From Oscillospiraceae bacterium (GTDB lineage: Bacteria; Bacillota; Clostridia; Oscillospirales; Oscillospiraceae), in contig SVMM01000005.1 of NCBI GenBank assembly GCA_015067435.1, positions 124,001 to 188,000 of the forward strand: 64,000 bases of DNA, given 5' to 3'. A program made the translations under genes and the position numbers. The number at the start of each line of letters is the position of its first letter. The first letter of the stretch is position 1. A model generated the notes under the pieces. It did no database searches and was not told the origin of the DNA. It was given only the letters and a program-made list of their open reading frames with translations. Shown here piece by piece: positions 45,808 through 53,603 of the stretch.

Positions 45808-46491
45808 TCAGGAATCTTTCAAAAAGTCCAGCACAACGCGATTGAATTCCGCTGCATTCTTATGGGCGATAAAGTGATCGCCTTTGATGAAGACCAGCAG
45901 CGAGTCTGCGATAGCTGCGGCAATTGCCTCGGTGTGAGCCTTTTTGATCAGGTCTCTGGTGCCGGCAATGACCAGCGTCTTTGCTTTGATGTCCGCAAGC
46001 TCGCGGATCGTCACATTTGGATCGTTGACCATCAATCCAAGCATCTCCGCGTTCCGTTTGGCGCCTTCGCTTTTGCCGGAGAATTTTGACGCGAGTCGAT
46101 ACCCGAACTCGATGGGGAGCTGTACGCTCCGCTTTACACCGTCTGCGTTCAGGTTGGCGCCGTTCAGGATCAACCGCGCGACACGGTCGGGGTGCGCCAT
46201 GGCAAAAACCATTGCAATGTTGCCCCCGTCGGAAAATCCAAGCAAATGTGCCCGTTCAATCCGGTGAACATCCATAAAACACAGCAAGTCGCTTGCGAAT
46301 TGCCGTATGGTAAAGGGCGCTGTTCCCCGCGGTGTTTTGCCGTGCCCTCTGGTGTCGGGCGCATATACGTGATACTGCGCGGCAAACGCATCCATCTGCC
46401 CTTGAAAATAGTCGCTGCTCTCTCCGTTTCCGTGAAGCAAAATGAGGGGGAAGCCCTGACCCTTTTCCCGGTAAAAAAGATCAATGTCCAT
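45808..46491 (-). CDS. Alpha/beta hydrolase
   Basis: A 227-residue alpha/beta hydrolase: LFYREKGQGFPLILLHGNGE (oxyanion HG), YAPDTRGHGKT, elbow GFSDGGNIA (Ser about residue 92), Asp in TLVIAGTRDLIKK, and catalytic His in FIKGDHFIAHK. The ATG 46491 follows GGAGTGATCGA. It is on the minus strand between plus-strand genes, so it is not part of the surrounding metal operons. Similar proteins are esterases, epoxide hydrolases or acyl hydrolases; the substrate is unknown. Confidence 0.9.
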   Translation of the reverse strand: MDIDLFYREKGQGFPLILLHGNGESSDYFQGQMDAFAAQYHVYAPDTRGHGKTPRGTAPFTIRQFASDLLCFMDVHRIERAHLLGFSDGGNIAMVFAMAHPDRVARLILNGANLNADGVKRSVQLPIEFGYRLASKFSGKSEGAKRNAEMLGLMVNDPNVTIRELADIKAKTLVIAGTRDLIKKAHTEAIAAAIADSLLVFIKGDHFIAHKNAAEFNRVVLDFLKDS

Positions 46492-46580
46492 TCGATCACT
46501 CCATTTCTGCATCTGATTCTATCAACACGCAGCGAGCCTGTCAACCGAGGACGCACGCTGCCGCAAAAAGGAGACAACAA

Positions 46581-47759
46581 ATGAAGCGCTACGATACCAA
46601 TACGCCGATCGCCTTTCAAAAGGGCTACTGGCAGTTCTGCCCGCAGGCGAATTTCAATTTCCAGCTCAATCGCGTTATCATGTGGGACGGCGGGCGCAAG
46701 GAGGATGTCGACAAGATCGGCGCGTCCGTCACCAGCAGCGAAGCGTGGGTGCGCGCGATGCGCCGCCTCACGGACGAGGCGCACGCCGAGGGGCGGACCC
46801 AGAATGAGATCGCCTACCGCCGCATGACCGAATTTTTCATGTACGACAGCGACCCGGACAAGCGCAAGACCTATGAGGACGCCGCCGCGCTGTTCTATGA
46901 TTACTACGGCGACTATTTCGACCGCGGCATCGTCACACGCGCGCAGGTGCCGTATGGCAATGGGTATCTGCCTGTGATGTCGGTGAAGGCGAAGGGCGAG
47001 CGTGTCGATACCATCCTGCTCCACGGCGGCAACGACAGCTATTTCGAGGAGTTCTTCTTCGCCATGCTCTATCTCGCCGAGCGCGGTTTCGACGTGTATC
47101 TCTTCGAAGGCCCCGGACAGGGCGGCGTGCTGCGCGTACAGGACATGAAATTCGATTATCAGTGGGAAAAGCCCGTGAAGGCAGTGCTTGACCATTTCAG
47201 CCTCAACGACGTGACGATCATCGGCGCGTCGCTCGGCGGGTATCTCGCCCCGCGTGCGGCGGCGTTCGAGCCGCGCATCAAGCGTGTGGTCGGCTGGTCG
47301 ATCTTCCCGGATTTCTTCGACGTGGTGATCGCCGACCATCCCGGCGCGATGCGCTCCGCCATCGGAGGGATCTTCAAGCTCGGACTTGGCAAAGCGATGA
47401 ACGGGATGTACGATAAGATGATGGAAAAGGACGAGCTGGTGCGCTGGAACCTGCTGCACGGAATGTACGCCTACGACGCGAAAACGCCGGACGAGTACAT
47501 CCGGCGTATCCGCAAGTTCACGCTCAAGGGCATCGCCAACCGCATCACGCAGGATGTGCTGATCCTCGGCGCGCGGGAGGACCACTTCATCATGCCGAAG
47601 CTGTTCCACGAGGAATACGACCTGCTCACGAACGTCCGCTCGCTGACGCTGAGCCTGATGACCGACCGGCAGGACGCCGGCGCGCACTGCAACGTCGGCA
47701 ACACGAAGCTTGCGCTCGACACGATGGCGGACTGGATCGCGCGGACAAAGGCGGTGTGA
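46581..47759 (+). CDS. Alpha/beta hydrolase, FrsA-like long form
   Basis: A 392-residue alpha/beta hydrolase with a helical N-terminal extension of about 130 residues (WVRAMRRLTDEAHAEGRTQN, then AYRRMTEFFMYDSDPDKRKT). The core has DTILLHGGNDSYFEEFFFAM, VYLFEGPGQGG, the elbow IIGASLGGYLAPR, Asp in DVLILGAREDHFIMP, and His in DAGAHCNVGN. The EGPGQG after strand 4 is typical of the FrsA/dipeptidyl-peptidase group. It begins the hydrolase/methyltransferase cluster ending at 50993; the substrate is unknown. Confidence 0.85.
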   Translation: MKRYDTNTPIAFQKGYWQFCPQANFNFQLNRVIMWDGGRKEDVDKIGASVTSSEAWVRAMRRLTDEAHAEGRTQNEIAYRRMTEFFMYDSDPDKRKTYEDAAALFYDYYGDYFDRGIVTRAQVPYGNGYLPVMSVKAKGERVDTILLHGGNDSYFEEFFFAMLYLAERGFDVYLFEGPGQGGVLRVQDMKFDYQWEKPVKAVLDHFSLNDVTIIGASLGGYLAPRAAAFEPRIKRVVGWSIFPDFFDVVIADHPGAMRSAIGGIFKLGLGKAMNGMYDKMMEKDELVRWNLLHGMYAYDAKTPDEYIRRIRKFTLKGIANRITQDVLILGAREDHFIMPKLFHEEYDLLTNVRSLTLSLMTDRQDAGAHCNVGNTKLALDTMADWIARTKAV

Positions 47760-47760
47760 C

Positions 47761-48663
47761 ATGTCATTTCAGTATGCGTTTCTCAAACGGCTTGTAAAGC
47801 TTGCCGGGCTCAAGCGCATGTGGGGCGGCAGCGTGGACGAGCTGGTGGCGAAGAAGAGAAAAGAGAACGCGAAAAACCGCATTCCCGAGCTGCACGACCC
47901 GGATATTGAAATCACAAAAACTGATGTCATGGGGTTCCCCGTGCTGCGCATGACGCATCATAAGCGCGCGGAGAAGGCGAACCTGTTTATCATCGGCGGC
48001 GGAATGGTCAGCGCGCCGCGCCCCGGCTCGGTCAAAAAGGCGCTGCGCTTTGCCGGAGAAACGGGGCTTGATCTGTTTATTCCCTATTATCCGCTCTGCA
48101 CGGATTACCCGCTGACCAAGGCGTATGAGATGATCCACGAAACCTACCGCACAATGCTTCGCGAGTACCGCCCGGAGAACATCTCATTTCTGGGGACTTC
48201 GTCCGGCGGCAACCTTGCGCTGGGGCTCGTCGCCTATGTCAACGCGGAGCATCTGGACACGCCCATGCCGGAGCATATCATGGCGATCTCACCCGGCACC
48301 TGTGTCGCAACCGAGGAGGAGTGGCGCCGGATGCTGGAGTTGGACAAGCTCGACGTAATGATCCCGGCGCAGTACATGAAGGACGCGGAGATCGTTATGC
48401 GCTGCGGCGGACACGATGTGCCGGACTACATGATCCGGCTGCAAAACGGCGATTTTACGAACTGTCCGCGCGTGACGTTCGTCTACGGCTCCGATGAAAC
48501 GCTCTACGCCTGCGCGCCGTCGTTCGAGCGCGCGATGAAAAAGTACGGCGTGGACTACAAGATGGTCGTCGGTAAAGGGATGTTCCACTGCTACCCGGTC
48601 TTCCCCATCGTCCCGGAGGCGAAGGAGGGCTGGCGGCAGATGGTCGAACTGATGAAAGCGTGA
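47761..48663 (+). CDS. Hormone-sensitive-lipase-type esterase
   Basis: A 300-residue alpha/beta hydrolase of the HSL-like group. Here the usual HGGG is IIGGGMVSAPRPG, the elbow is LGTSSGGNLALG (Ser about residue 150), the Asp lies in FVYGSDETLYA and the His in KGMFHCYPVFP. The start lies 1 nt after the stop of the preceding hydrolase, a tight operon. Family members cleave short acyl esters. It was likely paired with the preceding gene for the same pathway; substrate unknown. Confidence 0.87.
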   Translation: MSFQYAFLKRLVKLAGLKRMWGGSVDELVAKKRKENAKNRIPELHDPDIEITKTDVMGFPVLRMTHHKRAEKANLFIIGGGMVSAPRPGSVKKALRFAGETGLDLFIPYYPLCTDYPLTKAYEMIHETYRTMLREYRPENISFLGTSSGGNLALGLVAYVNAEHLDTPMPEHIMAISPGTCVATEEEWRRMLELDKLDVMIPAQYMKDAEIVMRCGGHDVPDYMIRLQNGDFTNCPRVTFVYGSDETLYACAPSFERAMKKYGVDYKMVVGKGMFHCYPVFPIVPEAKEGWRQMVELMKA

Positions 48664-48667
48664 GGAT

Positions 48668-49504
48668 ATGAAATACCACATCGAAAAAAACACCGTGCAG
48701 GAGACGCTGGTGATCCCGCTTTTCGCGCGGAAGATCTGCTCGGAGCGGTATCCGTCGCTTTTCTCCGATCCCGAGGCGGAGCGCATCTGCTCCATGCTCG
48801 ACTACGACTTTGCAAGCCGGGAGAAAAAGATGCGCGGCACGATGGGCCTGTTCGGCGCGCTGGAGGTCGCCCAGCGGCAGTATGACCTCGCATGGGAGGT
48901 GCGGAACTACCTCAGCACGCACCCCAACGCCGCCGTCGTGAATCTCGGCTGCGGGCTGGACGACACCGTCCGCAAGACCGACAACGGCACGCGGCGCGGC
49001 TATAACATCGACCTGCCGGACGTGATCGCCGCCCGCGACGAGCTGCTGCCCTCCGGGGAGCGCGAGGAAAGCATCGGCTGCGATCTCAACGATGACTCGT
49101 GGATGGAGCGCATCGACGGCTCGCAGGGCGCGGTGTTCTTCGCGGCGGGCGTGTTCTATTACTTCAAGACCGAGGACGTGCGCCGCCTCTTCTCAAGGCT
49201 GGCGCGGCGTTTCCCCGGCGGCGTGCTCGCATTCGATTCCTGCAACCGGCGCGGCGCGAAGATGATGACGAAGACGTGGCTAAAGGAAGCGGGCATCCGC
49301 GACGTGGACGCGCTGTTCTCGCTCGAAGACCCGGCGGGCATCAAGGACTGGAGCGAGGACTTTGCCTCCGTGACGTCAAGGAGCTATATGCGCGGCTACC
49401 GCGACATTTCCTGTGCCATGGGATTTATCCACAGGCAGATGCTCAAATTTTGCGACAATGCGGTGAACATGCGCATCGTCAAAATTAGTTTTCGGGAGGG
49501 TTAG
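48668..49504 (+). CDS. LCM/TcmP-type SAM methyltransferase
   Basis: A 278-residue methyltransferase of the same family as the one at 36013. Signs are QETLVIPLFARKICSERYPS, motif I VVNLGCGLDDTVRKTDNGTR, YNIDLPDVIAARDELLPSGE, AAGVFYYFKTEDVRRLFSRL and FDSCNRRGAKMMTKTWLKEA. The C terminus carries the MGFIHRQMLKF helix. It overlaps the downstream gene region and lies 4 nt after the esterase gene. A family role in O-methylating carboxyls or phenols is known, but the present substrate is not. Confidence 0.93.
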   Translation: MKYHIEKNTVQETLVIPLFARKICSERYPSLFSDPEAERICSMLDYDFASREKKMRGTMGLFGALEVAQRQYDLAWEVRNYLSTHPNAAVVNLGCGLDDTVRKTDNGTRRGYNIDLPDVIAARDELLPSGEREESIGCDLNDDSWMERIDGSQGAVFFAAGVFYYFKTEDVRRLFSRLARRFPGGVLAFDSCNRRGAKMMTKTWLKEAGIRDVDALFSLEDPAGIKDWSEDFASVTSRSYMRGYRDISCAMGFIHRQMLKFCDNAVNMRIVKISFREG

Positions 49505-49506
49505 TG

Positions 49507-50289
49507 ATGCAGGCGGATTACAAAAACTGGGTGCCGAAGGGCATGATGACGGGCTTTGCGGCGGGCGCGGGCGCGCTGGCGGCGGCAAGCGTGTGCCTCG
49601 GTGCGTTTGGGAAATGCAGGGGGACGAAGGCACTCTCCGCCCTCACGGGACTCGGCGCGGCGGGCTGCGGCGCGTTCGCGGCGTGGTGCGCCTATGCGCG
49701 CGGGCAGTTCTCTTATGATGGCAAGCGTAAGCTTTCCAAACAGATCGTCGAGGGCACGGCGCAGTTCGTCACGCTTCCCGACGGCGGCGTAGGGCTGGAC
49801 GTCGGCTGCGGAAGCGGCGCGCTGACCATCGCCTGCGCGAAGCGCAACCCGCAGGGCCGTATGGTCGGCTGCGACGCCTGGGGACCAGAGTACGCCTCGT
49901 TCTCGCAGGAGGTCTGCGAGCAAAACGCCAAGGCGGAGGGCGTGGAGAACGTCTCCTTCCGCGTCGGCAACGCGAAAAAGCTCCCGTTCGCGGACGAGAG
50001 CTTCGACGTGGTGACGAGCAACTACGTCTATCACAACGTCATGGGCGAGGACAAGCAGCTGCTTCTGCGCGAGACGCTGCGCACGCTCAAAAAGGGCGGC
50101 ACGTTCGCCATCCACGACATCATGAGCGAGCAGCGCTACGGCGATATGCAGAAGTTCTGCGACGAGCTGCGCGCCGAGGGCTACGAGAAGGTCGAGCTGA
50201 TCGACACGACGAACGGCCTTTTCATGAGCCGCGCGGAGGCGGCGACGCTGTTCCTGACCGGCTCAATGGTGCTGACGGGGAAGAAATGA
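49507..50289 (+). CDS. SAM methyltransferase with N-terminal membrane segment
   Basis: A 260-residue protein. Residues 1-65 contain two hydrophobic segments (MTGFAAGAGALAAASVCLGA and ALTGLGAAGCGAFAAWCAYA), then a class I methyltransferase: VGLDVGCGSGALTIACAKRN (motif I), VGCDAWGPEY, VSFRVGNAKKLPFADESFDV and KKGGTFAIHDIMSEQ. So it is probably attached to the inner membrane and methylates a lipophilic or membrane-delivered substrate. ATG 49507 follows GGGAGG at 7 nt. Its stop overlaps an ATG of the next gene (ATGA). Confidence 0.9.
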   Translation: MQADYKNWVPKGMMTGFAAGAGALAAASVCLGAFGKCRGTKALSALTGLGAAGCGAFAAWCAYARGQFSYDGKRKLSKQIVEGTAQFVTLPDGGVGLDVGCGSGALTIACAKRNPQGRMVGCDAWGPEYASFSQEVCEQNAKAEGVENVSFRVGNAKKLPFADESFDVVTSNYVYHNVMGEDKQLLLRETLRTLKKGGTFAIHDIMSEQRYGDMQKFCDELRAEGYEKVELIDTTNGLFMSRAEAATLFLTGSMVLTGKK

Positions 50290-50297
50290 GGCGGAAC

Positions 50298-50993
50298 ATG
50301 AAGAAACTGTTCAAAGCGCTTGCCGCCGCGGGCGGCGTCGGCATTGCGGCGTATGCCGTTTCGCAGCGCGGCAAGCCGAAAAAGAAAAGCGACGTGTGGA
50401 ATACCTTTGCGCCGGTCTATGACCTGTTCATCAGCAAGGACAGGAAGGCTTACGAGGAGATGTACCGCCGCATCCGCGCCGCCGTCGGAGGAAAGCGCGT
50501 GCTGGAGCTCTGCACGGGCACGGGGCTGATCGCCAAACACATCGCCGACGTGACGGCGGAGACGGTCGCCACCGACTTCGCGGAAAAGATGCTTGCGGAG
50601 GCGCGGAAGGGCAACGTGCCGGCGAACCTCACCTTCCGGCAGGCGGACGCGACCGCGCTGCCCTTTGTGGACGACAGTTTTGACGTCGTGATCATCTCCA
50701 ACGCGCTGCACATCATCCCGCAGCCGGAGCGCGCGCTTGCGGAGGCGCGGCGCGTGCTGAAGCCGGGCGGCCTTCTGATCGCGCCGAACTTCCTCGACCA
50801 TCGGAGCGGCGGGGTCAAAAGCGCGCTTGCGAAGCTCCTCACGGCGGCGGGCGTCGTGTTCGAGGTGACGTGGAACGAGGCTGGCTACCTTGCGTTTCTG
50901 GAGAAAAACGGCTGGCGCGTCCGTGAGAGTGCCGTTTTGAAGGCGTCGTTTCCGCTGATGTACACCGAGTGCGAGGACGCCAAACGGGACTGA
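50298..50993 (+). CDS. UbiE-like SAM methyltransferase
   Basis: A 231-residue class I methyltransferase with an N-terminal hydrophobic patch (ALAAAGGVGIAAYAVSQRG). Core elements are TFAPVYDLFISKDRKAYEEM, motif I VLELCTGTGLIAKHIADVTA, FRQADATALPFVDDSFDVVI and RVLKPGGLLIAPNFLDH. The UbiE-like pattern suggests a quinone-like, phospholipid or small-aromatic acceptor. ATG 50298 (GAGGCGGAAC upstream) is chosen; an ATG at 50286 overlapping the previous stop is an alternative. It is the last gene of the cluster; a hairpin follows at 51015. Confidence 0.9.
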   Translation: MKKLFKALAAAGGVGIAAYAVSQRGKPKKKSDVWNTFAPVYDLFISKDRKAYEEMYRRIRAAVGGKRVLELCTGTGLIAKHIADVTAETVATDFAEKMLAEARKGNVPANLTFRQADATALPFVDDSFDVVIISNALHIIPQPERALAEARRVLKPGGLLIAPNFLDHRSGGVKSALAKLLTAAGVVFEVTWNEAGYLAFLEKNGWRVRESAVLKASFPLMYTECEDAKRD

Positions 50994-51014
50994 CATTTGT
51001 ATATTTGCAATTCG

Positions 51015-51047
51015 GGGGAGATATGGCCGGAACGACCGTATCTCCCC
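51015..51047. terminator. Hairpin between convergent genes
   Basis: GGGGAGATA (51015-51023) pairs with TATCTCCCC (51039-51047), with inner CCG pairs. It is followed by TAATTTC on the plus side. It serves the methyltransferase operon and the AraC gene. Confidence 0.8.
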
Positions 51048-51058
51048 TAATTTCAGAT

Positions 51059-52012
51059 TCAGTAATCGCGCGGATTTACGCCCGTGATCTTCCGAAAGGC
51101 AGCGGAAAACTTACTTGCGTTGCTGTATCCGCACATGCCCGCTATTTCGGTGATCGGATATCTGTTGTCAAGGAGCAGGTTCTTTGCCTCCTGTATTCTG
51201 ACCTGCGTCCTGTACTCGAATATGGTCACGCCATACATCTGCTTGAACACCTTTTGCAGCGTGGTACGGTTCAGCGCCACTCTCCCGGCCAGCTCCTCAA
51301 TGGATATATTTGTCGAGAGGTCTGTTCCGAGGATCATGCGGGCTTGATGGACCTTGTTTGCGACGTCCTTGCTGAAATATTGCAGCTCTGCGGCCTTCTG
51401 CCCCCTGACGTCCATCGTTGCGAGAATTGCCTGATACGTCAGCAGCCTTCGGTGATAATCGCCGTATTCGTCGGGGAGCTGCGTCAGTTCGTTGAAGATC
51501 TCCTTGAGCATATCCGTGGCGGGAAAGCAAATGCAGCTGTCCGCGCTCATAACGCCGGAGAACAGTCTGTCCCTGTCAAACGCCGCGGTATCAAAGACCC
51601 GGTTCAGCTCATCCGCGAGCTCGTCGATGCAGGCGACAATACTGATGCAGCGCATTCCACCGACGCCGACCGTGCAGCTTCTGGTTGCGATCCGGCTGTT
51701 GAACAGGCACACGTCTCCCGTATCCGCGGAGGCGCATCTTCTGTTTTCCAGCTCAAAATCGGCATGCCCCTCCACCATGTACATGATCTCCACATAACGG
51801 ACAAACTGCTTTTGATCCTGATATCCGGGGTAGTATTTCTCGATTTCCGAATAGATATAATAGATGCCCCTGGACACGCTGTACCTGCGCATGATCCCTT
51901 CGCCCGCGTCGCTTTTCAGCCGGTATGTCATCTCGGAATCCCGGGAGCTTATCAGGTGCATGTATCGGTTGAATAGGCCCTCTGTGTCTTTTTTGCTGAG
52001 CGCATCTCTCAT
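51059..52012 (-). CDS. AraC-family transcriptional regulator
   Basis: A 317-residue regulator with an N-terminal sensory domain (for example YVEIMYMVEGHADFELENRR) and a C-terminal AraC double HTH: SISIEELAGRVALNRTTLQK-type INISIEELAGRVALNRTTLQ, then VFKQMYGVTIFEYRTQVRIQ, and PITEIAGMCGYSNASKFSAA. The final GVNPRDY is the classic end. It lies 36 nt downstream of the MATE gene start region on the same strand, so it may be translated with the MATE pump; iron-related AraC regulators of the YbtA/PchR type are known, and this one is a candidate by context. Confidence 0.9.
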   Translation of the reverse strand: MRDALSKKDTEGLFNRYMHLISSRDSEMTYRLKSDAGEGIMRRYSVSRGIYYIYSEIEKYYPGYQDQKQFVRYVEIMYMVEGHADFELENRRCASADTGDVCLFNSRIATRSCTVGVGGMRCISIVACIDELADELNRVFDTAAFDRDRLFSGVMSADSCICFPATDMLKEIFNELTQLPDEYGDYHRRLLTYQAILATMDVRGQKAAELQYFSKDVANKVHQARMILGTDLSTNISIEELAGRVALNRTTLQKVFKQMYGVTIFEYRTQVRIQEAKNLLLDNRYPITEIAGMCGYSNASKFSAAFRKITGVNPRDY

Positions 52013-52047
52013 AGAACAGCCTTTGCCTTTCACCTGCCGGCACGGAT

Positions 52048-53436
52048 TTATGCGGCCATGCTGTTGCTTTTGACCTCTTTCTCTTCTGCTTTCATGCTTC
52101 GGAAGGACGCCGCCATCAGGCTGACGCCGATCGCCAGAACGACGAGATCGGTGATCATCTGGGCGTAGAACACGCCTTCCACATGATGCGCAAAGAATCC
52201 GGGAAGAACGATCACCAGCGGAAGGAACAGCGCCGCCTGCCTGAGCAGAGCCATAAGCGCCGCTGCGCCGCCCTTGCCGACAGCCTGGAAGAAGGTAATG
52301 GCGAGGATCAGCACGCCGTATGCGATATACATCGAAAACAGGACCCTGAGCATGGGCGCGCCCTCGGCGACAATCCGCTCATCGGTGATGAACATGGAGA
52401 GCATCGTTTTCGGAGCAAGCATGATCGGAACGTAGAACAGCAGCGCAAGCGTGGTCGCCGCCAGCATGAACGTCCGGGTGAACGCCCTGACCCTGTCGTA
52501 ATTCTTCGCACCGTAATTGGTTCCGATGGCGGGCTGATATCCCTGGCTGATCCCCCAAAGCGGAATAAAAGCAAACGCCTGAAGGCTGAGCGCGGCTCCG
52601 AGTATCGTCTGCCAGCTTCCGCTGCCCCAGCGCTCGACGGTGTTGTACATGATCGTCTGCTGCACCATTGTCATGACCTGCATGAGCATCGCGGACACGC
52701 CAACGCCGATCACCTGCCCGACCAGAGAGCCTTCGACCTTCACCCGGTTGATCCGGATGGCGTCGCTTTTCTTCAGAAAGTACCAGAGCGTGAAGACGGC
52801 CTGCGTGATCTGCGAGGCGACCGTCGCATAGGCGGCGCCCAGGATGCCGTTCTCTTTCCCCATCAGGTGGATCAGGATGGGGTCGAGGACGATGTTGAGG
52901 ATCGCGCCCGCCGCCATGATCGACATGGCGATTTTGAGCTTGCCCTCGCCGCGCATGACCATATTCGCGGACTGGGCGAAGTTCACGAAAAGGGAACCGA
53001 CAAATATGACCTTGAGATAGCGGGTGGCCTCCGAAAGAATATCGCCCTTTGCCCCGGCGAGCTTGAGCAGATTCGGGGTAAAGATCATGCCGACGGCGGT
53101 GATGATCAGGGAAAAAATCAGAATGAGAGCGACCAGATTGCCCATGATCCTGTCCACCGTGTTTTTGTCGTTCTTTCCAATGGCGCGGGAAAGAACGGAA
53201 GCGGAGCCCGTCCCGATCAGGGTGGCGACACCGGTGTTGAGAAGCGTGAACGGATAGGAAACCTTTACGGCGGTCATCGCCTCGGGACCGACCATTCTTC
53301 CGACGAAGACAGCGTCCATGAAATTGTACAGCCCGATCACGACCATGCCGAGGATTGCCGGAACACTGAGCGAGAGCATGGTTTTGAATACGTCGCCATG
53401 CAAAAGGCTGTCTTTGACGCCAACTTGTTTGCTCAT
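52048..53436 (-). CDS. MATE family efflux transporter
   Basis: A 462-residue MATE pump with twelve predicted helices. It opens with FKTMLSLSVPAILGMVVIGL and YNFMDAVFVGRMVGPEAMTA, has the second-half repeat FAFIPLWGISQGYQPAIGTN with GAKNYDRVRAF, and ends with MAASFRSMKAEEKEVKSN. MATE transporters export cationic drugs or metabolites with Na+ or H+. ATG 53436 has CAGGAGGTATATCTCT and follows box 6, so its expression is probably metal-controlled. It may export the product of the methyltransferase/hydrolase cluster; this is inference. Confidence 0.93.
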   Translation of the reverse strand: MSKQVGVKDSLLHGDVFKTMLSLSVPAILGMVVIGLYNFMDAVFVGRMVGPEAMTAVKVSYPFTLLNTGVATLIGTGSASVLSRAIGKNDKNTVDRIMGNLVALILIFSLIITAVGMIFTPNLLKLAGAKGDILSEATRYLKVIFVGSLFVNFAQSANMVMRGEGKLKIAMSIMAAGAILNIVLDPILIHLMGKENGILGAAYATVASQITQAVFTLWYFLKKSDAIRINRVKVEGSLVGQVIGVGVSAMLMQVMTMVQQTIMYNTVERWGSGSWQTILGAALSLQAFAFIPLWGISQGYQPAIGTNYGAKNYDRVRAFTRTFMLAATTLALLFYVPIMLAPKTMLSMFITDERIVAEGAPMLRVLFSMYIAYGVLILAITFFQAVGKGGAAALMALLRQAALFLPLVIVLPGFFAHHVEGVFYAQMITDLVVLAIGVSLMAASFRSMKAEEKEVKSNSMAA

Positions 53437-53461
53437 AGAGATATACCTCCTGTTTCATTTG

Positions 53462-53477
53462 GTTAGCGCGGACTAAC
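53462..53477. promoter_or_regulatory. Box 6: GTTAG-N6-CTAAC before MATE gene
   Basis: GTTAG CGCGGA CTAAC, a perfect palindromic core, placed between a minus-strand TATAAT (53485-53490) and the MATE start codon, 25 nt before the ATG. Confidence 0.85.
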
Positions 53478-53555
53478 TAAATGAATTATATATCTCTGCG
53501 AACAATCGCGCCACTCCGAAAAACAATGGATGCTCCGATCTGCAATAAATCGTTG

Positions 53556-53583
53556 GGCGGGCCCGATACGTCTCGGACCCGCC
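53556..53583. terminator. GC-rich hairpin after feoB2
   Basis: GGCGGG-CCCGA pairs with TCGG-ACCCGCC. It lies just downstream of the second feoB on its strand. No U-tract. Confidence 0.65.
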
Positions 53584-53603
53584 TTGGATGTGTATGCCGC
53601 CGA

